Shown: positions 45,352-52,862, counted from the first letter of the stretch. The stretch is 64,000 nucleotides of DNA from Metabacillus sp. FJAT-52054 (GCF_037201815.1 NZ_CP147407.1:3232723-3296722), one strand, 5' to 3'. Notes: generated from the letters alone by a model not told the origin. A program made the numbers and translations.

Positions 45352-45492
45352 TTAAGAAACCTTTACATATGCGTATTTGTCATACTTATCAATGCTTTTG
45401 TTAATGGATTGCAAGGATTGTTTGGTTTCACGAATTTCCTTTTCCAGCTGGTGAAGAATCTGTGTCAGTTCTTCAATCTTGTGTTGTGTCAT
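45352..45492 (-). CDS. degQ: DegS-stimulating regulatory protein DegQ
   Basis: 46 codons, the same length as B. subtilis DegQ. The C-terminal half INKSIDKYDKYAYVKVS is nearly identical to that protein (INKSIDQYDKYNYVKIS), and the N-terminal half is a Lys/Glu/Gln helix. DegQ promotes phosphotransfer from DegS to DegU, raising degradative enzyme and exopolymer production. It lies upstream of comQ as in B. subtilis. GGAGTG 7 nt before ATG. Confidence 0.93.
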   Translation of the reverse strand: MTQHKIEELTQILHQLEKEIRETKQSLQSINKSIDKYDKYAYVKVS

Positions 45493-45558
45493 CGCTTCCA
45501 CACTCCTTCTTTTAGATCAGGCCGGCGTATGGGAAGCCACTAGCCCTTTGTTAACTTA

Positions 45559-45586
45559 ATTGTATAGGAGTGTAGACCGTTTGTAA
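45559..45586 (-). promoter_or_regulatory. Probable SigA promoter of degQ
   Basis: TTACAA (complement of 45581-45586), a 16-base gap and TACAAT (complement of 45559-45564). The ComA box centre is about 65 bases upstream of the expected start of transcription. Confidence 0.5.
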
Positions 45587-45609
45587 CCGAAAATAAGGCG
45601 AAATTCTCA

Positions 45610-45625
45610 GTGCGTGATACCGCAA
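45610..45625 (-). promoter_or_regulatory. ComA box upstream of degQ
   Basis: The minus strand reads TTGCGGTATCACGCAC. The ComA box is TTGCGG-N4-CCGCAA; the first half is perfect and the second differs at two positions, as recalled for B. subtilis degQ as well. It lies 24 bases upstream of the -35 element, fitting activation by phosphorylated ComA. Confidence 0.8.
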
Positions 45626-45694
45626 ACCTTTCAATAGTCCATTGTGTTTATATTTAAGTAATTTTCAGTTAAGTTTATTATCCTATAAATCCAG

Positions 45695-45943
45695 TTATTT
45701 TGAGTCTGAATACTCATTATCTTCACTTTTTCTGGATAAATGGTCCTCAATTACCTTCTCCGCAAGTATTTCGGCTCTCGAACGAACTGCGGCTAATTCA
45801 GCAGGACCTTTGTATCTTACAATCAAATCTACAATATTGTTGTTTGAGCAAAGAAATTCTGCTTCGACCGCATGTCCTTCGTGATGGAATACAAAGATAA
45901 ACACCAGCTTATTCTCCAATTCAAAGATTTTCGGCTCGAGCAA
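45695..45943 (-). CDS. Small protein of unknown function upstream of degQ
   Basis: 82 residues from a TTG at 45943, preceded by GGGAGGGGTAGG. It is mixed alpha/beta in look (VEAEFLCSNNNIVDLIVRYKGPAELAAV), with a charged Ser/Asp/Lys C-terminus and no membrane segment. Not recognised. Divergent from the following gene. Confidence 0.6.
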   Translation of the reverse strand: MLEPKIFELENKLVFIFVFHHEGHAVEAEFLCSNNNIVDLIVRYKGPAELAAVRSRAEILAEKVIEDHLSRKSEDNEYSDSK

Positions 45944-46082
45944 AACCTACCCCTCCCAAAATTTGTCTTATTAGAGGAATTCGCTTTCGTTTTCCGAAAC
46001 CCTTCCTTTTTTATACAAAAAGGACAAATCTCATGTATTCCGGACATATAGTTTAAAGATATTGGATAGGAGGTGATTGTAC

Positions 46083-46373
46083 TTGCCCGACCCGCCATTC
46101 AGTTCAAGTTACATTGAAATATTTCGCTTAAGCGCAAGAGAAGCTGCTTCACTTTTTAGCGATATGCAAAAAGTGCTTATAACGATATCTTCTTCCCCCC
46201 AATATGCATATCGGATAAGAAGGAGCGCAGAATCATCGAATAAAAAGGAAGTAATGAGGCTGATCCGCCAGTCCGGGTTAGTTTCACCATTTGATGTTAC
46301 TTATACACCGGACGGAATTAACATTTTACTTTTAAAAACTCATGGCCATCTTGTCGCTTCCCTTAGATGGTAA
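46083..46373 (+). CDS. Small soluble protein, possibly YuzC-like
   Basis: 96 residues from a TTG at 46083 (GGAGG 9 nt upstream; the TTG at 46077 is too close). It reads LFSDMQKVLITISSSPQYAYRIRRSAESSNKKEVMRLI and ends with a beta-rich part LLLKTHGHLVASLRW. The position beyond degQ is that of yuzC in B. subtilis, but I cannot confirm the match. Confidence 0.6.
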   Translation: MPDPPFSSSYIEIFRLSAREAASLFSDMQKVLITISSSPQYAYRIRRSAESSNKKEVMRLIRQSGLVSPFDVTYTPDGINILLLKTHGHLVASLRW

Positions 46374-46442
46374 GCCGCAATTAGCAAAATACGGACAGCA
46401 TATTAAATCCGGATAGGCTAAAAATAAGGGTGAGGTGGTTAC

Positions 46443-47126
46443 ATGGAGATTTTCACTGCTGACTTTTTAGGTTCACTGCTATCCATTGTAGTCATTGACC
46501 TTGTACTCGCAGGAGATAATGCAATTTTGATTGGTCTGGCTGCAAGGAATTTGCCTGCTGGACAACGTAAAAAAGTAATATTATGGGGAACTTTAGGAGC
46601 AATAATCATAAGGGCAATAGCCACTTTTGCATTTGTATATCTGCTGAAAATACCAGGATTGCTTTTAGCAGGAGGGCTTATTCTATTATGGATTGCTTAC
46701 CGTCTTCTTACTGATAACAAAGAACATGATGTGAAAAGCGGAACAAGTATGATGTCCGCAATCCGCACCATCATTATTGCGGATGCTGTAATGGGACTCG
46801 ATAATGTGCTTGCAGTTGCCGGAGCAGCACACGGCAGCATTTTGCTTGTCACACTCGGGCTTCTTATTTCCATTCCTATTGTTGTATGGGGAAGCACAAT
46901 CATCCTGAAATTCATCGACCGATATCCTGTTATCATTGTGATCGGAGCAGCGATCCTAGCATGGACCGCAGCTAAAATGATTGTAAAGGAACCATTTCTT
47001 AAACCTTATTTTAAGGAAGAATGGATTACTTATACATTTGAATTAGCAGCTGTCATTCTTGTTACAGGAATTGGATACTTTCGAAAAAAACATCAAAGCA
47101 GAAGAAAAGTCATTGAACAAAATTAA
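46443..47126 (+). CDS. TerC-family membrane protein (YjbE/YkoY type)
   Basis: 227 residues, about seven helices. It has the paired TerC signatures VVIDLVLAGDNAILIGLA (with Asp-Asn) and IADAVMGLDNVLAVAGA. Family members in Bacillus export Mn2+ or metallate exoenzymes. No yybP-ykoY manganese riboswitch is visible in the 70-base leader, so metal control at the RNA level is not evident. GGTGAGG before ATG. Confidence 0.9.
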   Translation: MEIFTADFLGSLLSIVVIDLVLAGDNAILIGLAARNLPAGQRKKVILWGTLGAIIIRAIATFAFVYLLKIPGLLLAGGLILLWIAYRLLTDNKEHDVKSGTSMMSAIRTIIIADAVMGLDNVLAVAGAAHGSILLVTLGLLISIPIVVWGSTIILKFIDRYPVIIVIGAAILAWTAAKMIVKEPFLKPYFKEEWITYTFELAAVILVTGIGYFRKKHQSRRKVIEQN

Positions 47127-47158
47127 AACAAGGGCGCCATCAGGCAGCCCTTGTTTAA
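47127..47158. terminator. Bidirectional terminator between terC-like and oxidoreductase genes
   Basis: AACAAGGGC and GCCCTTGTT arms around a GC-containing loop. Confidence 0.8.
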
Positions 47159-47163
47159 TTGAA

Positions 47164-47694
47164 TTATAAGGATTTTACTGCATAGGATACATACTCTTCA
47201 GCAGCATCCTTTAATTGATCTTCTGTCAGCATTCTAACACCCTGTACCATAAATGGGGCCATATATTTCATCCCAGTGAGGTTAGCCATTGCATGAAGAG
47301 GCTTAAGAAGCTCTTCCATTTCAAAGTAATTGTACCCTTCGCGGTTATATGCTTCTTTTGGGCCGCCAGTCGACAGCGCGGCTAAAAATTCCTTGCCATG
47401 CAATTTATCTCCGCCGCTTCCATATGCCCAGCCATAAGTCAAAACAGTATCCTGCCATTCTTTTAACAGAGCTGGAGTGCTGTACCAATAAAAAGGAAAC
47501 TGGAATACAATGCGGTCATGGCTAAGCAGCAGCGCCTGTTCTTTTTCCACGTTAATTTTTCCGTCCGGATAAGCTTCGTATAAATAATGAACGGTTGCAG
47601 TTGTTTCTTTTTCCACTCGTTCAGCTAATGCTTTATTAACAACGGATTGCTCCATAGAAGGATGTGCAGCAATAATGAGAGTTGTTTTTTTCAA
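47164..47694 (-). CDS. Flavodoxin-fold NAD(P)H oxidoreductase (MdaB/KefF type)
   Basis: 176 residues from a TTG at 47694 (GGAGG 8 nt upstream). Flavodoxin_2 fold: LIIAAHPSMEQSVVNKAL binds FMN phosphate. FQFPFYWYSTPALLKEWQD and SGGDKLHGKEFLAALSTGG are typical of quinone or nitro reductases. It probably detoxifies electrophiles or quinones with FMN. It shares an operator sequence with the neighbouring MarR gene and is likely controlled by it. Confidence 0.87.
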   Translation of the reverse strand: MKKTTLIIAAHPSMEQSVVNKALAERVEKETTATVHYLYEAYPDGKINVEKEQALLLSHDRIVFQFPFYWYSTPALLKEWQDTVLTYGWAYGSGGDKLHGKEFLAALSTGGPKEAYNREGYNYFEMEELLKPLHAMANLTGMKYMAPFMVQGVRMLTEDQLKDAAEEYVSYAVKSL

Positions 47695-47734
47695 TGGGTT
47701 TTCCTCCAATAATCTAGATTCTAAAGAAAGTATA

Positions 47735-47760
47735 CAGTTGTTTGTACATACAATCAACTG
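47735..47760. promoter_or_regulatory. MarR-type operator upstream of the oxidoreductase gene
   Basis: The core TTGTACATACAA (47742-47753) is an inverted repeat TTGTA-CA-TACAA. Outer arms CAGTTG (47735-47740) and CAACTG (47755-47760) extend the symmetry. The same core with one change occurs upstream of the MarR gene. Confidence 0.65.
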
Positions 47761-47772
47761 TTAAAAAATTTT

Positions 47773-48204
47773 TTATTTTTGATTCAAAGTCTCATTTGCA
47801 AAGTGGATATCTTTTGTTATTTCTCTGGCTGTTTCTGGTCCAAGGATTTCCGCATACCGTTTATAAAGGTTTTTCCAGCATTGCCTAATTGTTTCCTGAA
47901 TTTGTTCACCTTGATCTGTTAAATAAATTCTGACAAGCTTTCCTTCATTCTTCCTGACTACAAATTTTTTCAGCTCTAATTTATCAATAAACCGGGTGCT
48001 GGTTGATGGAGTTATATGAAGATTCTCGCTTAATTCTTTTTGGGTCAGTCCCGGCTTCTCATAGACGGTCATTAATAAAAAGGCGTAAGAGGGAGAAAGT
48101 CCTGTCGGGGCAAATTCCTCTTCTGCAAAACGATTCATTAATCTTGAAAGACGATTTGCTGAAAAATAAAGACATTTAACAAATAATTCTTGCGTGTCTG
48201 ACAT
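47773..48204 (-). CDS. MarR-family transcriptional regulator
   Basis: 143 residues from the ATG at 48204 (GGGGTG 5 nt upstream). Winged helix about 38-110: SPSYAFLLMTVYEKPGLTQKELSENLHITPSTSTRFIDKLE and the wing KNEGKLVRIYLTDQG. It probably represses itself and the downstream oxidoreductase, with a redox or aromatic signal as inducer. Cys12 (LFVKCLYF) could be a sensing thiol. In-frame sequence up to 48327 is not supported. Confidence 0.88.
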   Translation of the reverse strand: MSDTQELFVKCLYFSANRLSRLMNRFAEEEFAPTGLSPSYAFLLMTVYEKPGLTQKELSENLHITPSTSTRFIDKLELKKFVVRKNEGKLVRIYLTDQGEQIQETIRQCWKNLYKRYAEILGPETAREITKDIHFANETLNQK

Positions 48205-48225
48205 GAAAACACCCCGCGATAATAG

Positions 48226-48237
48226 TTGTATATACAA
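48226..48237. promoter_or_regulatory. MarR-type operator upstream of the MarR gene
   Basis: TTGTATATACAA is a perfect 12-bp palindrome 21 bases before the ATG. It matches the core at 47742-47753 in 11 of 12 positions. Confidence 0.65.
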
Positions 48238-48455
48238 TTTACTATGTTTCATCCGGCTCGTCAATTTTTCTGGACAAAAGCGCAAGTGCCTTGAAAGATG
48301 AAGTCCTGGCTTCCTGCCGCAGCGCAATACTTACCCGCATCCTGCAGGCTGATAAACTCATGACCTAAAAAATAGGGCTAGGATCTGGAGCAGGCCAAAG
48401 AATTACTCAGATAAAGCTTATCCACACAGACCAGTTTTATCATTTCCTGAGCACC

Positions 48456-48484
48456 AAAAAAACCGGTTAAATTAACCGGTTTTA
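48456..48484. terminator. Bidirectional terminator after the aldo-keto reductase gene
   Basis: Perfect palindrome ACCGGTTAAATTAACCGGT with A/T flanks. The region 48240-48455 upstream shows no gene. Confidence 0.8.
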
Positions 48485-48488
48485 CTGT

Positions 48489-49391
48489 TTAAGGTACTTC
48501 GTGGCCCATGGATGCATGGAGAATGTCAAACCATTGCTGCCTGTCCAATTTTAAATCAAGTGCGTTTACTGCTGATTGAATGCGGTTTACCTTGCCTGAC
48601 CCTACAATCGGCATGATTTTAGCAGGATGGGCGAGAAGCCAGGCGTAAAGAACTTCATCAATACCGCGGGCACCGATTTGTTCTCCAACTTGCTCAAGAA
48701 CTGGATGCAGACGCTTCGCTTTCTCATCTTCTCCTTTAAAAATTTCCCCTCCTGCAAGAGGTGACCATGCCATTGGAGGAATTTTCATTTCCTGGCACAA
48801 GTCCATTGTTCCATCCTCAAAATTTTCAAGCTGATAAGCAGACAGCTCAATCTGATTTGTTACGAGTGGAAAATCAAGATAAGACTGAAGCATATGGAAC
48901 TGGGAATGCTTGAAGTTCGATACTCCGAATTGGCGAACCTTTCCTTCTTTCTTCAGCTTCTTGAAGGCCTCGGCCACTTCTGCTGGATCCATAAATGGAT
49001 CTGGGCGGTGAATTAATAGGACATCTATGTAATCTGTTTGAAGGTTTTTAAGAGACTGCTCTGCAGAAGCAACAATATAATCTTTGCTTGTATTATAGTG
49101 CTTCAACCGATTTTCAGGACGATTTTCTGAAACGAGCGCAATGCCTGCCTTCGTCACAATTTCCATTTTGTCTCTGAGTGACGGTTTCAGTGCCAAACCT
49201 TCTCCAAATAAAACATCACACGTATACGAACCATATATGTCAGCATGGTCAAAAGTGGTAATTCCAAGGTCCAGACATTGCTCGATTAGATTAAGCCGTT
49301 CTTCCTTACTCATATTCCAGTCTGCCATACGCCATAGGCCGTGAATAATGCGCGTAAATGATAAATCTTCTGCGATTTGTATGCGTTCCAT
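48489..49391 (-). CDS. Aldo-keto reductase (YdhF-like)
   Basis: 300 residues, TIM barrel. The catalytic tetrad is visible as Asp48 (FDHADIYGSY), Tyr53, Lys (VTKAGIAL) and His (LLIHRPDP). The NADPH-binding C-terminus has PIVGSGKVNRI. It probably reduces aldehydes or ketones; the physiological substrate is unknown. GGAG before ATG. Confidence 0.9.
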   Translation of the reverse strand: MERIQIAEDLSFTRIIHGLWRMADWNMSKEERLNLIEQCLDLGITTFDHADIYGSYTCDVLFGEGLALKPSLRDKMEIVTKAGIALVSENRPENRLKHYNTSKDYIVASAEQSLKNLQTDYIDVLLIHRPDPFMDPAEVAEAFKKLKKEGKVRQFGVSNFKHSQFHMLQSYLDFPLVTNQIELSAYQLENFEDGTMDLCQEMKIPPMAWSPLAGGEIFKGEDEKAKRLHPVLEQVGEQIGARGIDEVLYAWLLAHPAKIMPIVGSGKVNRIQSAVNALDLKLDRQQWFDILHASMGHEVP

Positions 49392-49559
49392 TTATATCAA
49401 ACTCCTCTCATGAGATATTGTACTTTAATTATGAACGCTTTCACAGCACTTTGCCTACAGCAGATCTTCAGAAGCTTCTATTCTTCCCCCTGTTTAAGGA
49501 AAATGCTTAAACGAAAAACGGGGACAAGCCATTCAGACTGTATCGCAAAAAAGGGTGGA

Positions 49560-49673
49560 TTAAGCCTGCATAAAATGCAATATCAGCTTCATCCACCCGT
49601 ATAGAGCAATCCATAATGGCACGCTTAGAATTGTGGCCCAGATCATTCCTTTAAAAAAGCTTCCATCCTGCAT
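49560..49673 (-). CDS. Candidate 37-residue membrane peptide
   Basis: ATG at 49673 has GGAGG 7 nt upstream. The peptide starts MQDGSFFKGMIWATILSVPL, has one membrane helix (about 10-33) and ends LHFMQA. It stands alone between the aldo-keto reductase and the HpaB-type gene. Codon use looks native. Not recognised. Confidence 0.55.
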   Translation of the reverse strand: MQDGSFFKGMIWATILSVPLWIALYGWMKLILHFMQA

Positions 49674-50048
49674 CTAAACGCCTCCTTTTTACGCCATTCA
49701 GTTTTGCCGTTTCCCTCCCCCTCTAAACACATTTAAAATTTATTTTCATTCCTTTAGACTCGACCGGTCTGCCCGCGGTACTTTGCAGAATCGAGAATAA
49801 ATCCTTTAGGACACGGGGTTAGCCAGTTTACTTGGTATGAGAATGCCATAGCTCTGGAATCCCCACTTCAAATTCCTATAAGAAAATGAAGGGGCGGGTA
49901 GTTCAATTTGTATTCCTATTTTAATGTTTCATGATAGATTTTTGAGAAAAACACCTAATTTAAAGGGCTCACGTTCCATTATATAAAGCATATAGTGAAA
50001 AAGGATTCGTTATTCTGTTCGAACAAACATCTGTCGGGAGTGAAAACA
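49674..50048. other. 375-base gene-free stretch before the HpaB-type gene
   Basis: No credible coding sequence. It contains an AT-rich promoter region for the + strand gene and a folded element at 49815-49864 (listed separately). Confidence 0.5.
49815..49864 (+). ncRNA. Candidate small structured RNA element in the HpaB-type leader
   Basis: An outer imperfect stem (GGGGTTAGCCAG with CTGGAATCCCC) encloses a hairpin TGGTAT-GAGA-ATGCCA with a GNRA tetraloop. It lies 185 bases upstream of the TTG start of the monooxygenase gene. It does not match a riboswitch class I recognise. It could be chance. Confidence 0.3.
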
Positions 50049-51494
50049 TTGCCGGTCATTTCAGGAAAACAATTCATCGATCGGTTAAACCAGCTGCACC
50101 CTGCTATTTGGTATAAAGGCAAGAAAATTGAAGGACCAATTTCAGAGCATCCAGCATATAAGGGGGCCATCCAGACCAAAGCCTCGCTTTATGATCTACA
50201 GCGTGACAGTGAGAAGGCTGACAGAATGACCTTTTTATGCCCTGATACGAACAATCGGGCAGGGATGTCTTTTTTACGGCCGCAAACGCGAGAAGATCTA
50301 GAGAAAAGGCGCATAATGATGACGGAATGGGCACGCAAAACCCATGGCATGATGGGCAGGACACCTGATTATATGAACACCGCATCGATGGCTCTAGCAG
50401 CATCTTCTCCCATTCTTAAGGATCAAGATGAGGAATTCGCCAAAAATCTTATGCGGCATTATCAACGAGCAAAAAAAGAAGATTTGTCCTTCACTCATAG
50501 CTTTATTAATCCTCAATCAAACCGTTCATCTACTTATTATGATTCTGAACATCATCCTGTCGCTGCAAAGGTAGTGAAAAAAACCTCCGATGGCCTTGTT
50601 ATTAAAGGGGCACGCCTTCTCGCAACTGAAGGAGGAATGACTGACGAAGTTCTGGTCTTCCCGTCAGGAGGCGGAGTTCAGACAAAGGAATTTGCCTTTT
50701 CGTTCTCCATCCCGAGCAATACAAAAGGATTGTCGTTTTTATGCAGAGAGTCCTTTGCACAAGGAGAATCATCCTTTAATTATCCCTTATCTTCCCGTTT
50801 TGAGGAAATGGACACCGTCATCATTTTCGATAATGTCCTTGTCCCTTGGGACCGGGTATTTTTTTATCACCGTCCCGACCTCGCTGTCCGAATGTTTAAT
50901 GAAAGCTGCTTTGCTTCCCAGGCTCTTCATCAGGTGGTGAACCGGCAGCTTGTTAAACTGGAGTTTCTGCTTGGCCTCGCCCAGCTTCTAGTTTCCACAC
51001 TTAATGTGAGCGAATATCAGCATATTCAGGAAAAAATCTCTGAATTAATCATTGGAACAGAGGTAATTAGCGCCCTTCACTACAAATCAGAGAAAACGGC
51101 TTCAATTGACCGCTGGGGGACGATGTGCCCGAATCTTCAGCCCCTTTACTCTGCTATCATTTTTCATTCCAAGCTCTATCCGCGGTACATTGAGATCCTC
51201 CAGCTTATTGGCGCCGGCGGCTTCATGACGATTGCTTCCGAGGAAGATTTCGAATCAGAAATAGGTGAAAAAGCAGAGCATTATTTACAAGGTGCCGCCA
51301 TCGACGGAAAAATAAAAACGGCCCTGTTCCGCCTTGCCTGGGATGTAACAATGAGCTCTTTTGGAGGAAGACAGACTCAATATGAGCGTTTCTTTTTCGG
51401 CGACCCAGTAAGGCTCTCTTCCAACCTGTATAAATTCTACCCACGCCAGCACATGATCGACGAAGTGTTAGACTTTCTTAACTATACCAATTAA
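50049..51494 (+). CDS. 4-hydroxyphenylacetate 3-monooxygenase oxygenase-type protein (HpaB family, YoaI-like)
   Basis: 481 residues from a TTG at 50049 with a GGAG box 9 nt upstream; the longer GTG frame at 49995 lacks a ribosome-binding site. Acyl-CoA-dehydrogenase-like fold of FADH2-dependent aromatic hydroxylases. It shows THSFINPQSNRS, GARLLATEGGMTDEVLVFPSG and the Asp-rich DTVIIFDNVLVPWDRVF. It would ortho-hydroxylate phenolics using FADH2 supplied by a reductase. No HpaC-type flavin reductase is in the window, although the flavoprotein at 47164-47694 is near. Confidence 0.87.
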   Translation: MPVISGKQFIDRLNQLHPAIWYKGKKIEGPISEHPAYKGAIQTKASLYDLQRDSEKADRMTFLCPDTNNRAGMSFLRPQTREDLEKRRIMMTEWARKTHGMMGRTPDYMNTASMALAASSPILKDQDEEFAKNLMRHYQRAKKEDLSFTHSFINPQSNRSSTYYDSEHHPVAAKVVKKTSDGLVIKGARLLATEGGMTDEVLVFPSGGGVQTKEFAFSFSIPSNTKGLSFLCRESFAQGESSFNYPLSSRFEEMDTVIIFDNVLVPWDRVFFYHRPDLAVRMFNESCFASQALHQVVNRQLVKLEFLLGLAQLLVSTLNVSEYQHIQEKISELIIGTEVISALHYKSEKTASIDRWGTMCPNLQPLYSAIIFHSKLYPRYIEILQLIGAGGFMTIASEEDFESEIGEKAEHYLQGAAIDGKIKTALFRLAWDVTMSSFGGRQTQYERFFFGDPVRLSSNLYKFYPRQHMIDEVLDFLNYTN

Positions 51495-51524
51495 AATAGG
51501 CGCCCAAAGAGCGCCTATTTTTAC
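51494..51524. terminator. Bidirectional terminator
   Basis: AAATAGGCGC and GCGCCTATTT arms with a T-run on the + strand. It holds the ends of both the HpaB-type gene and the convergent yueH. Confidence 0.85.
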
Positions 51525-51757
51525 ATTTCAGTAATCCAGTGCCTGATTTTCCCGGCAAGAAGTTTCGCTTCCTCCTCATCCGTCACTTTAATCAGGGATT
51601 TTAAGAGCTTCTCATCAACTTCTTGAAAAGCTTCCTCATATTTCACTACTATAGACCAATATTTCTCAGGTATGGCTATGAGACTAAATTCTTCCTTCTT
51701 GTTTTCATAGATAAAGACCTTATCTGTATTAGGCAGATGCGCTCTTCTAATTTTCAT
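51521..51757 (-). CDS. yueH: YueH-family protein
   Basis: 78 residues from the ATG at 51757, giving MKIRRAHLPNTDKVFIYENK at the N-terminus and IRHWITEM at the C-terminus, as recalled for YueH. The function is unknown. An upstream GTG at 51787 overlaps the stop codon of the small HTH gene (AAGTGATC), so translational coupling is also possible. Confidence 0.75.
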   Translation of the reverse strand: MKIRRAHLPNTDKVFIYENKKEEFSLIAIPEKYWSIVVKYEEAFQEVDEKLLKSLIKVTDEEEAKLLAGKIRHWITEM

Positions 51758-51783
51758 TTCTGAATCCTTCCCAGTAAGGCTGA

Positions 51784-51948
51784 TCACTTTATTATTTCTA
51801 TATTGATCGGCTTCAACGTTTCAGCTGCCTGAAGAACCTTGAGCGTATCCTGATTCTTTTCAGGAGATTTTCTTTCTGAATGAAGCACTTCATTCACCTT
51901 GCTTTGAGACACACAGGCAAGCTTTGCGATGCATGCTGTTTCATTCAT
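51784..51948 (-). CDS. 54-residue LacI-type helix-turn-helix protein
   Basis: ATG at 51948 with AGGTGAT upstream. NETACIAKLACVSQSKVNEV resembles the start of a LacI DNA-binding domain; then come KNQDTLKVLQAAETLKP, the hinge-side helix, and a short tail. There is no sugar-binding domain, so it is a headpiece alone, either a small regulator or a relic. It precedes yueH and overlaps its possible GTG start. Confidence 0.6.
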   Translation of the reverse strand: MNETACIAKLACVSQSKVNEVLHSERKSPEKNQDTLKVLQAAETLKPINIEIIK

Positions 51949-52034
51949 ATTAAATCACCTCTACTTAAATCGTACATAAAGTTCACAAAGGAATCAATGT
52001 TTTTGATGAATCTTAACATACTTGAAAAATGCAA

Positions 52035-52250
52035 TTATGCATTTAGCGCATCCGTCTGATCGATAACATCCGCATCATAATCATTCGTTACGTTTCTGCG
52101 GTTTACAAGCTGGTTCCCATCTCCATTGGAAAGAGCTCCTGCACCAACAGCTGACTTCAGCACACTTTTAGGAGAAATGGTAAACGTATCTCCCACCTTA
52201 AAAACACCTGAAACACTCTCTACTTCCATCGGGCCTACAAATGCCGGCAT
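52035..52250 (-). CDS. yueG: GerPA/GerPF-family spore germination protein (YueG-like)
   Basis: 71 residues. It opens MPAFVGPMEVESVSGVFKVGDTF, then ISPKSVLKSAVGAGALSNGD and the DADVIDQTD end, all typical of GerPF-type coat proteins. These help germinants cross the spore coat. The position beside yueH and yueF matches yueG. GAGGTGAGG before ATG; a sporulation-type promoter lies upstream. Confidence 0.85.
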   Translation of the reverse strand: MPAFVGPMEVESVSGVFKVGDTFTISPKSVLKSAVGAGALSNGDGNQLVNRRNVTNDYDADVIDQTDALNA

Positions 52251-52270
52251 ATCCTCACCTCTTTTTTATT

Positions 52271-52298
52271 CAGCCTATGCTTTTTGGCATTAAACGGT
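52271..52298 (-). promoter_or_regulatory. SigK-like promoter of the yueG-like gene
   Basis: On the minus strand AC (complement of 52297-52298), 17 bases, then CATAGGCTG (52271-52279), close to the SigK pattern AC-N17-CATANNNTA. One mismatch at the last base. Confidence 0.45.
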
Positions 52299-52306
52299 TC
52301 AAACGA

Positions 52307-52334
52307 ACAATTGGGCTTAAGCGGGCATACACTG
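52307..52334 (+). promoter_or_regulatory. SigK-like promoter of the + strand gerP-like genes
   Basis: AC (52307-52308), 17 bases, then CATACACTG (52326-52334). It has the same spacing and the same single mismatch as the divergent promoter. Confidence 0.45.
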
Positions 52335-52361
52335 TAAAAGCGAATGGAGGAAGGTGACATT

Positions 52362-52604
52362 GTGCCGACTACGATTAATCTGTTCAACCTAAAAATTCAC
52401 AGCATCTCATGCAACGGTTCCGTAAATATAGGCGAAACTGTGCATAACAGTCATACTGCCAGTTCTAAATCGACAGGATCGAATTCTTCCTTCGGCGATT
52501 TTTCACCTGCTGACTCCCTTATGGAAAATATATATATCGATCCGGATCAAAATGATCAATCCAACATTGCCAATCTTGATGAATTTATCGCCAGTCAGTC
52601 ATAA
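52362..52604 (+). CDS. GerPA-family spore germination protein
   Basis: 80 residues from a GTG at 52362 (AAGGTGA 4 nt upstream). TINLFNLKIHSISCNGSVNIGETVHNSH and FGDFSPADSL, with a DPDQNDQSNIAN end, mark the GerPA/GerPF superfamily. It is expected in the spore coat and is the first of four + strand spore-type genes. Confidence 0.8.
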   Translation: MPTTINLFNLKIHSISCNGSVNIGETVHNSHTASSKSTGSNSSFGDFSPADSLMENIYIDPDQNDQSNIANLDEFIASQS

Positions 52605-52619
52605 GGAGGAATGGCATTT

Positions 52620-52862
52620 ATGCCTTATCAGATCAACATATTTAACATAAAAGTAAATGGCGTAGCCCAAAACGGAAATATCGACTTCGGAAACGTTACC
52701 CAAAACAGCCATACAGCCAATGCAAAGTCCGTGGGTGCAAGTTTTACAGTCGGAGACTTATCTCCTAACTGCTCCATAATGGGAAATGCCAATGCCGATC
52801 CTGACGTTAGTGACCAGGATCAAATTGCGAACCCGTCACTTCCAGTCACTACTCAAATTTGA
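52620..52862 (+). CDS. GerPA-family spore germination protein, tandem paralogue
   Basis: 80 residues from the ATG at 52620 (GGAGG 10 nt upstream). INIFNIKVNGVAQNGNIDFG and VGDLSPNCSIMGNANADPDVSDQDQIANP are close to the preceding gene, so a tandem duplication is likely. Confidence 0.8.
   Translation: MPYQINIFNIKVNGVAQNGNIDFGNVTQNSHTANAKSVGASFTVGDLSPNCSIMGNANADPDVSDQDQIANPSLPVTTQI

Noticed and set aside
46083..46373. Confident assignment as yuzC
   Set aside because: Only the position supports it; I could not confirm sequence similarity from memory.
46374..46442. yybP-ykoY manganese riboswitch before the TerC gene
   Set aside because: The leader is only about 70 bases and lacks the conserved loops.
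49995..50048. GTG start for the HpaB-type protein
   Set aside because: No ribosome-binding site precedes it, whereas the TTG at 50049 has GGAG at good spacing and gives the family length.
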